Source: Sphaerimonospora mesophila NBRC 14179 = JCM 3151 (GTDB lineage: Bacteria > Actinomycetota > Actinomycetes > Streptosporangiales > Streptosporangiaceae). From it: a stretch of DNA of 37,769 bases. The first letter of the stretch is position 1; each line of letters starts with the position of its first letter. The stretch lies in the NCBI GenBank assembly GCA_001552515.1, contig BCRI01000071.1, forward strand, positions 1 to 37,769. The letters run 5' to 3'. A program made the translations under genes and the position numbers. This document shows positions 32,788-37,769 of the stretch, piece after piece. The notes under the pieces are model-generated. The model saw only the letters and a list, made by a program, of their open reading frames with translations. It did no database searches and was not told the DNA's origin.

Positions 32788-34748
32788 CCACGCACCCGGA
32801 CACGGTCCGCCTGACCGTCGGACAGGCGATCGTGCGTTTCCTGGCCGCCCAGTGGACCGAACGCGACGGCGCGCGGCAGCGGCTGTTCGCCGGGTGCCTG
32901 GGCATCCTCGGGCACGGCAACGTCGCCGGTCTGGGCCAGGCGCTGCTGCAGAACGAGCTCGCCGGCGGCGACCGGCCGCTGCGGTACGTGCCGGCGCGCA
33001 ACGAGCAGGCGATGGTCCACACCGCGGTGGCCTACGCCCGGCAGAAGGACCGCCTGCGGACGTGGGCGTGCACCGCGTCGATCGGCCCCGGCTCGACGAA
33101 CATGCTGACCGGCGCCGCGCTCGCCACGATCAACCGGCTGCCGGTGCTGCTGCTGCCCTCGGACACGTTCGCGACGCGGGTGGCCACGCCCGTGCTGCAG
33201 GAGCTCGAGGTTCCGTACGCCGGTGACGTGTCCGTCAACGACGCCTTCCGGCCGGTGTCGCGGTTCTTCGACCGGGTGGACCGGCCCGAGCAGCTGCCCT
33301 CGGCGCTGCTGGGCGCCATGCGGGTGCTCACCGACCCGGCGGACACCGGGGCGGTCACGCTCGCGCTGCCGCAGGACGTGCAGGCCGAGGCGTTCGACTG
33401 GCCGGCGGAGCTGTTCGCCGAGCGGGTCTGGCGGGTCGGCCGGCCCCTCCCCGAGCCCGCCGACATCGCGGCGGCGGCCGCGCTCGTCCGCGCGGCGCGG
33501 CGGCCGCTCGTCGTGGCCGGCGGCGGGGTGCACTACTCGGGCGCGGAGGAGGCGCTGCGCGCGTTCTGCGCGGCGACCGGCATCCCCGTCGGCGAGACCC
33601 AGGCGGGCAAGGGGTCGCTGCCGCACGGTCATCCGCAGGCGATGGGCGCGGTCGGCTCGACCGGCACGACGGCCGCCAACGCGCTCGCCGCCGAGGCCGA
33701 TCTGGTGATCGGCGTGGGCACCCGCTACAGCGACTTCACCACCGCCTCGCGCAGCGCCTTCCGGCACCCGGAGGTGCGGTTCGTCAACATCAACGTCGCC
33801 CGGTTCGACGCAGGCAAGATCGGCGGGCTGCCGGTCGTCGCGGACGCGCGCGAGGCGCTCGGCGCGCTCACGGCCGCGCTCGACGGGTACGCCGTGGCGC
33901 CGGCTTATCGGGAGCTCCAGGCGCGGCTGTGGCGTGACTGGGACGCGCTGGTCGAGGCGGCCCATCACCCGGGCGAGGAGGTCACCGCGGCGCTCGCCCC
34001 CGGCGTGCTCACCCAGGGCACCGTGCTCGGCCGCGTCAACGAGCTGTCCGATCCCCGGGACGTGGTCGTCTGCGCCGCCGGTTCCATGCCGGGCGATCTG
34101 CACAAGCTGTGGCGGGTCCGCGACCGCAAGGCCTACCACGTCGAGTACGGCTACTCCTGCATGGGGTACGAGATCCCCGGCGGCATCGGGGTGCGGCTGG
34201 CCGATCCCGACCGCGACGTGTTCGTGCTGGTGGGCGACGGCTCCTATCTGATGATGCCGACCGAGCTGGTCACCGCCGTGCAGGAACACGTCAAGATCAT
34301 CGTGGTGCTGGTGCAGAACCACGGCTTCCACTCGATCGGCTCGCTGTCGGAGTCGCTGGGATCGCAGCGGTTCGCCACGGCCCACCGTTTCCGCGATCAG
34401 GCGACCGGGCGTCTGGAGGGACCACGGCTGCCGGTCGACCTGGCGGCCAACGCCCGCAGCCTCGGCGCCACCGTGATCGAGGCGCGCGGCCGCGCTGAGC
34501 TCGATCAGGCGATCAAGGACGCCAAGGCGGCCCCCGCGGGCGGCGGGCCCGTCGTCATCCACGTCGAGACCGACCCGACCGTGCACGCCCCCGGCAGCGA
34601 GTCCTGGTGGGACGTGCCGGTCAGCCAGGTCAGCGAGCTCGACAGCACCCGGCGCGCCTATGAGGCGTACGTCGCGGACAAGGCGGCCCAGCGCCCCCTC
34701 CTGGGGCCGGGCCGCCCCGCCGAGCCGATCGAGGGGGGCGGTTCCTGA
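32784..34748 (+). CDS. iolD: 3D-(3,5/4)-trihydroxycyclohexane-1,2-dione hydrolase
   Basis: Thiamine diphosphate enzyme of 654 residues that opens the ring of the inositol-derived diketone to 5-deoxy-glucuronate. The catalytic Glu is E74 in PARNEQAMVH, the Pyr domain carries CTASIGPGSTNMLTGAALA, and the PP domain has the Mg/ThDP motif GDGSYLMMPTELVTA (G484-D485-G486) ending VQNHGF. The length and the phrase GSMPGDLHKLWR match IolD rather than acetolactate synthase. GGAGG precedes the ATG, which overlaps the iolB stop. It closes the iol operon; iolA (malonate semialdehyde dehydrogenase) and an inositol transporter are not in the window. Confidence 0.93.
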   Translation: MTTHPDTVRLTVGQAIVRFLAAQWTERDGARQRLFAGCLGILGHGNVAGLGQALLQNELAGGDRPLRYVPARNEQAMVHTAVAYARQKDRLRTWACTASIGPGSTNMLTGAALATINRLPVLLLPSDTFATRVATPVLQELEVPYAGDVSVNDAFRPVSRFFDRVDRPEQLPSALLGAMRVLTDPADTGAVTLALPQDVQAEAFDWPAELFAERVWRVGRPLPEPADIAAAAALVRAARRPLVVAGGGVHYSGAEEALRAFCAATGIPVGETQAGKGSLPHGHPQAMGAVGSTGTTAANALAAEADLVIGVGTRYSDFTTASRSAFRHPEVRFVNINVARFDAGKIGGLPVVADAREALGALTAALDGYAVAPAYRELQARLWRDWDALVEAAHHPGEEVTAALAPGVLTQGTVLGRVNELSDPRDVVVCAAGSMPGDLHKLWRVRDRKAYHVEYGYSCMGYEIPGGIGVRLADPDRDVFVLVGDGSYLMMPTELVTAVQEHVKIIVVLVQNHGFHSIGSLSESLGSQRFATAHRFRDQATGRLEGPRLPVDLAANARSLGATVIEARGRAELDQAIKDAKAAPAGGGPVVIHVETDPTVHAPGSESWWDVPVSQVSELDSTRRAYEAYVADKAAQRPLLGPGRPAEPIEGGGS

Positions 34749-34853
34749 CCCCCGGGGGCGACTCCGCGGCGCAGCGCGGTTCCCGGGCGGTCCTGTAGTG
34801 GAAAGCACCGATACGATCCCTTCTGCCGGTAAGCAGGGGAAGGGAAAGCACAG

Positions 34854-35849
34854 ATGGAACCGTTGCGGCTCGGCGTTCTCGGCGCGGCCCGGATCTCGGC
34901 GCTCGCCATCGTCGCGCCGGCGCAGCTGACCGGCACCCGCCTGGTCGCGGTGGCGGCGCGCGACCGGCGGCGGGCCGAGGCCTTCGCCGCGGAGCACGGC
35001 GTGGAGCGGGTCGTCGCCACCTACGCCGATCTGCTGGCCGACCCCGAGGTCGAGGCGGTGTACAACCCGCTGGCCAACGCCCTGCACGGCCCATGGAATC
35101 TCGCGGCCGTCGAGGCCGGCAAGCACGTGCTGTCGGAGAAGCCGTTCGCCTCGAACGCCGAGGAGGCGGCCGAGGTGCGCGACGCGGCGCGGCGCGCGGG
35201 GGTGACGGTGATGGAGGGCTTCCACTACCGCCACCACCCGGTCACGCTGCGGCTCCACGAACTGCTCGCCTCGGGAGAGCTGGGCGAACTGGTCCGCGTC
35301 GAGACGATGACGGCGATCGAGGCTCCCGCCGAGGACGACCCCCGGTGGTCCCTGGCCCTCGCGGGCGGCGCGCTCATGGACGTCGGCTGCTACAGCCTGC
35401 ACGCGCAGCGCGTGCTCGCCCCGTGGGGCGGCGGTGAGCCCGCCGTGGCGTCGGCCAGGGCGGGTGAGCGCGCCGGCGCGCCGGGCGTGGACGAGTGGCT
35501 CGACGCCGACCTGGTCTTCCCCTCCGGCGCGACCGGCCTCGCGCGCTGCCACATGGCCGCTGACGGCGTGGAGATGAGCTGCCGGATCGTCGGCAGCCGG
35601 GGCGAGGCCACCGCGACGAACTTCGTCCTGCCGCACCTGGACGACCGCATCGTGATCGAGACCGGGGCGGGCCGCCGGGTCGAGCACCTCGGCAGGCGGC
35701 CGTCCTTCGCCTATCAGCTCGAGGCGTTCACCGCCGCGGTCCGGGAGGGGACGCCGGTGCCCACCGACGCCGACGACGCGGTGGTCACGATGCGGCTGAT
35801 CGACGACTGCTATCGGGCCGCCGGACTGTCGCCCCGGCCGCGGATGTAG
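34854..35849 (+). CDS. Gfo/Idh/MocA-family oxidoreductase
   Basis: NAD(P)-dependent sugar-type dehydrogenase of 331 residues. The Rossmann start is LRLGVLGAARIS (a GxxGxA-like variant, AARIS replacing the usual GxG-x-I/M-G), then YNPLANALHGPWNLAAVEAGKHVLSEKPFASN with the EKP lysine, GFHYRHHPVTLRL and GGALMDVGCYSLHAQR, the usual catalytic helix. It is 105 bases after iolD with a good ribosome site (GGGAAGGGAAAG). It could be a read-through member of the iol operon or have its own promoter (TACGAT near 34813). It differs clearly from IolG at 27952. The substrate is unknown; inositol isomers or glucose-type sugars are guesses. A terminator follows immediately. Confidence 0.87.
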   Translation: MEPLRLGVLGAARISALAIVAPAQLTGTRLVAVAARDRRRAEAFAAEHGVERVVATYADLLADPEVEAVYNPLANALHGPWNLAAVEAGKHVLSEKPFASNAEEAAEVRDAARRAGVTVMEGFHYRHHPVTLRLHELLASGELGELVRVETMTAIEAPAEDDPRWSLALAGGALMDVGCYSLHAQRVLAPWGGGEPAVASARAGERAGAPGVDEWLDADLVFPSGATGLARCHMAADGVEMSCRIVGSRGEATATNFVLPHLDDRIVIETGAGRRVEHLGRRPSFAYQLEAFTAAVREGTPVPTDADDAVVTMRLIDDCYRAAGLSPRPRM

Positions 35850-35854
35850 CGATC

Positions 35855-35889
35855 GGAGACACCGTTCGCGATCGATCGCCGGTGTCTCC
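35855..35889 (+). terminator. Terminator after the Gfo/Idh gene
   Basis: Perfect 10-bp stem GGAGACACCG with its complement; the loop itself contains the palindrome GCGATCGATCGC. It begins 5 bases after the stop codon. Confidence 0.8.
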
Positions 35890-35899
35890 GTACGCCGTG

Positions 35900-35942
35900 C
35901 CCGGTCCGCTGGAAGATCACCGAATGATCGACGCGGACCGGG
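35900..35942. terminator. Second hairpin, on the thioredoxin side
   Basis: CCCGGTCCGC and its complement form a 10-bp stem with a 23-base loop, 27 bases beyond the thioredoxin stop. It is a candidate terminator for the minus-strand thioredoxin gene. Confidence 0.5.
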
Positions 35943-35969
35943 GCGCGTTCCGCGGGAGAGGCGGGATCA

Positions 35970-36344
35970 TCACTGCTTGGTCTTGCCGCCGGTCTGGGCC
36001 GCGACCTCGGCGCGTACCGCGTCCATGTCGAGGGCGCGAAGCTGCCTGATCAGGTCCTCGAGCGCCGTGGCGGGCAGCGCGCCCGCCTGGGCGAAGACCT
36101 GGATGCCGTCCCGGATCGCCATGATCGTGGGAATGGCCTGGATGTTGAACGCCTGGGACAGCGCGGGCTGCGCCTCTGTGTCGATCTTGCCGAACTTGAT
36201 GTCGGCATGCTGCTCGGACGCCTTCTCGTACACGGGTGCGAACGATCGGCAGGGTCCGCACCAGGACGCCCAGAAGTCGAGCAGCACGATGCCCTCTTCT
36301 GTGATGTCGTTGAAGTTCTTCTCGGTCACCTCGATGGTCGCCAT
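35970..36344 (-). CDS. trxA: Thioredoxin
   Basis: Cytoplasmic thioredoxin of 124 residues, a dithiol-disulfide electron carrier. The redox site is [11 protein letters not shown] with C29 and C32; the cis-proline loop is [13 protein letters not shown]. It is slightly longer than standard thioredoxin (about 105-110) owing to a charged C-terminal tail ([14 protein letters not shown]). The ATG is preceded by AAAGGAG at good distance. It is divergent from cytochrome oxidase subunit I. No reductase gene is adjacent, and it is not linked to the peptide cluster 16 kb away. Confidence 0.93.
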   Translation of the reverse strand: MATIEVTEKNFNDITEEGIVLLDFWASWCGPCRSFAPVYEKASEQHADIKFGKIDTEAQPALSQAFNIQAIPTIMAIRDGIQVFAQAGALPATALEDLIRQLRALDMDAVRAEVAAQTGGKTKQ

Positions 36345-36493
36345 GGGCGACTCCTTTCATCCGGTCCTCAGCGGGCATAACCAGCCGCGGGATTCCGGCA
36401 TTCCTCTTCGGGCGATGCTCGTGTGACCGGCGCGTGACGGGGCAGGGCAATCGGGGCAGGGGGACCTCCTTCGCCTTCGAAAGGAGCCGCCGC

Positions 36494-37769
36494 ATGACCG
36501 CGCAGGCCACTCGGCCCGGCACGACGCCGGGACGGCGACGCCCGATCGGCTCGGTCGCCGCCTCCTGGCTGTCCAGCACGGATCACAAGGTGATCGGGAA
36601 CCTGTATCTGATCACTTCGTTCGCCTTCTTCCTGCTCGGCGGCGCCATGGCCATGGTGATACGGGCCGAGTTGCTCCAGCCGGGCATGCAGTACGTCGAC
36701 CTGACCCGGTACAACGAGATGTTCACCATGCACGGCACGATCATGCTGCTGCTGTTCGCGACGCCGCTGTTCGCGGGGTTCGCCAACGCGATCATGCCGC
36801 TGCAGATCGGCGCCCCGGACGTGGCGTTCCCCCGGCTGAACATGGTGAGCTTCTGGCTGTTCCTCTTCGGCGGGCTGATCAGCCTGGGCGGTTTCGCGAT
36901 GGGCGGCGCCCCCTCCTTCGGCTGGACGGCCTACACGCCGCTGGCCACCGCGACGTACAGCCCGGAGATCGGGGGGGATCTGTGGATCATGGGGCTCGCC
37001 ATGGCGGGGGTCGGCACGATCCTCGGCACGGTCAACTTCATCACCACGATCATCATGATGCGCGCCCCCGGCATGACCATGTTCCGGATGCCGCTGTTCA
37101 CGTGGAACGTGCTGTTCACCGGGATCCTCGTGCTGCTGGCGTTCCCGGTGCTGGCCGCCGCGCTGCTCGCGCTGGAGGCCGACCGCAAACTCGGGACGCA
37201 CATCTACGATCCGCAGACCGGCGGCCCGGTCCTCTGGCAGCACCTGTTCTGGTTCTTCGGCCATCCCGAGGTCTACATCGTCGCGCTGCCGTTCTTCGGG
37301 ATCGTCACCGAGGTGATCCCGGTCTTCAGCCGCAAACCGCTGTTCGGGTACATCGGCCTGGTCGGCGCGACGATGGCGATCACCGTGCTGTCGGCGACGG
37401 TGTGGGCACATCACATGTTCGCCACCGGCCGGGTGCTGCTGCCGTTCTTCTCGTTCATGACGTTCCTGATCGCGGTGCCGACCGGGGTGAAGTTCTTCAA
37501 CTGGGTCGGCACGATGTGGCGCGGGCACCTGTCGTTCGAGCCGCCGATGCTGTTCGCCGTGGGGTTCCTGGTCACGTTCCTGTTCGGCGGGCTCACCGGG
37601 GTGATCCTGGCGTCGCCGCCGCTCGACTTCCATGTGACCGACACCTACTTCGTCGTCGCCCACTTCCACTACGTGCTGTTCGGCACGGTCGTGTTCGCGA
37701 TGTTCGCCGGGTTCTACTTCTGGTGGCCGAAGCTGACCGGAAAGATGCTGAACGACCGGCTCGGGCAGG
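36494..37769 (+). CDS. ctaD: Cytochrome c oxidase subunit I (aa3-type, C-terminus beyond window)
   Basis: Catalytic membrane subunit of the terminal oxidase; 425 codons are present and the frame is open at the right edge. A strong AAGGAG site lies 8 bases before the ATG. The heme-copper core is complete as far as it goes: heme a ligand H80 ([11 protein letters not shown]), the Cu(B)/Tyr motif [10 protein letters not shown] with H257 and Y261, H306-H307 (WAHHMFATG), the K-channel Lys332 (GVKFFNW) and the heme ligands in [11 protein letters not shown] (H390, H392). D-channel residues are seen around [14 protein letters not shown]. It is actinobacterial in style, with a Pro/Arg-rich N-terminal tail and SSTDHKVIG. 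The other cta genes are probably outside the window. Confidence 0.95.
   Translation, partial: MTAQATRPGTTPGRRRPIGSVAASWLSSTDHKVIGNLYLITSFAFFLLGGAMAMVIRAELLQPGMQYVDLTRYNEMFTMHGTIMLLLFATPLFAGFANAIMPLQIGAPDVAFPRLNMVSFWLFLFGGLISLGGFAMGGAPSFGWTAYTPLATATYSPEIGGDLWIMGLAMAGVGTILGTVNFITTIIMMRAPGMTMFRMPLFTWNVLFTGILVLLAFPVLAAALLALEADRKLGTHIYDPQTGGPVLWQHLFWFFGHPEVYIVALPFFGIVTEVIPVFSRKPLFGYIGLVGATMAITVLSATVWAHHMFATGRVLLPFFSFMTFLIAVPTGVKFFNWVGTMWRGHLSFEPPMLFAVGFLVTFLFGGLTGVILASPPLDFHVTDTYFVVAHFHYVLFGTVVFAMFAGFYFWWPKLTGKMLNDRLGQ

Noticed and set aside
32652-35687. 1011-codon frame on minus opposite iolD and the Gfo/Idh gene
   Set aside because: Antisense shadow of high-GC coding sequence: no recognisable motif, and it crosses two real genes.
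36368-37669. 433-codon frame on minus opposite cytochrome oxidase subunit I
   Set aside because: Its composition is rich in Arg, His, Gln and Asp, and it mirrors the third-position GC of ctaD, whose plus-strand protein is unmistakable.

Overview
The window is high-GC DNA with actinobacterial gene content: a SARP regulator, LacI-type CebR, class II DAHP synthase, the actinobacterial form of the inositol pathway, and several apparently leaderless starts. It most resembles a mycelial actinomycete of the Streptosporangiales type. That family-level placement is inference.

Layout. Positions 1-4142 hold a maltose-type sugar ABC system (SBP and two permeases on minus, a separate MsmK/UgpC-type ATPase on plus) around a MalR-like palindrome. 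Then come an ACT-domain protein (minus), a histidine kinase with no partner regulator, and an exported sulfatase. Positions 8172-14314 are a canonical cellobiose locus, cebE-cebF-cebG-bglC-cebR, with two CebR boxes (TGGGAGCGCTCCCA). Two more identical boxes lie at 20263 and 22176. They drive a second GH1 beta-glucosidase and an aldose-1-epimerase plus APH-fold kinase pair, so at least three transcription units in the window belong to the CebR regulon.

Inserted between cebR and the second beta-glucosidase (14387-20089) is a small gene cluster that looks like a disulfide-rich peptide (RiPP-like) system. It contains a SARP/NB-ARC regulator; a 58-residue precursor whose last 35 residues carry six cysteines after an A-S-A site; a minimal S26 signal peptidase; an ABC exporter without a C39 domain; a membrane-anchored MauD/TlpA-like thioredoxin with C-S-A-C; and a decayed MauE-like gene. 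The two transcription starts of this cluster share an almost identical bipartite box, ACCGGC-N9/10-GATACACGCG. This is the most interesting part of the window.

A symmetric nested inverted-repeat element built from six copies of TGATCTTGCA fills the gap after the second beta-glucosidase (21768-22005). After an FAD-dependent oxidoreductase and a class II DAHP synthase (shikimate entry), a GntR/HutC regulator faces a myo-inositol catabolic operon: iolG, an iolE-like gene, iolC, a Cgl0159-type aldolase, iolB and iolD. A separate Gfo/Idh oxidoreductase follows. The window ends with thioredoxin (minus) and the first 425 codons of cytochrome c oxidase subunit I (plus, running off the edge).

How the genes work together: cellobiose and cello-oligomers would enter through CebEFG, probably energised by a shared MsmK-type ATPase such as the one at 2865. 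GH1 enzymes would cleave them inside the cell, the epimerase would interconvert the released glucose anomers, and CebR would release the boxes when cello-oligosaccharide binds. The inositol operon is a separate carbon-catabolic module. No tRNA, rRNA, CRISPR array, transposase or prophage gene was seen.
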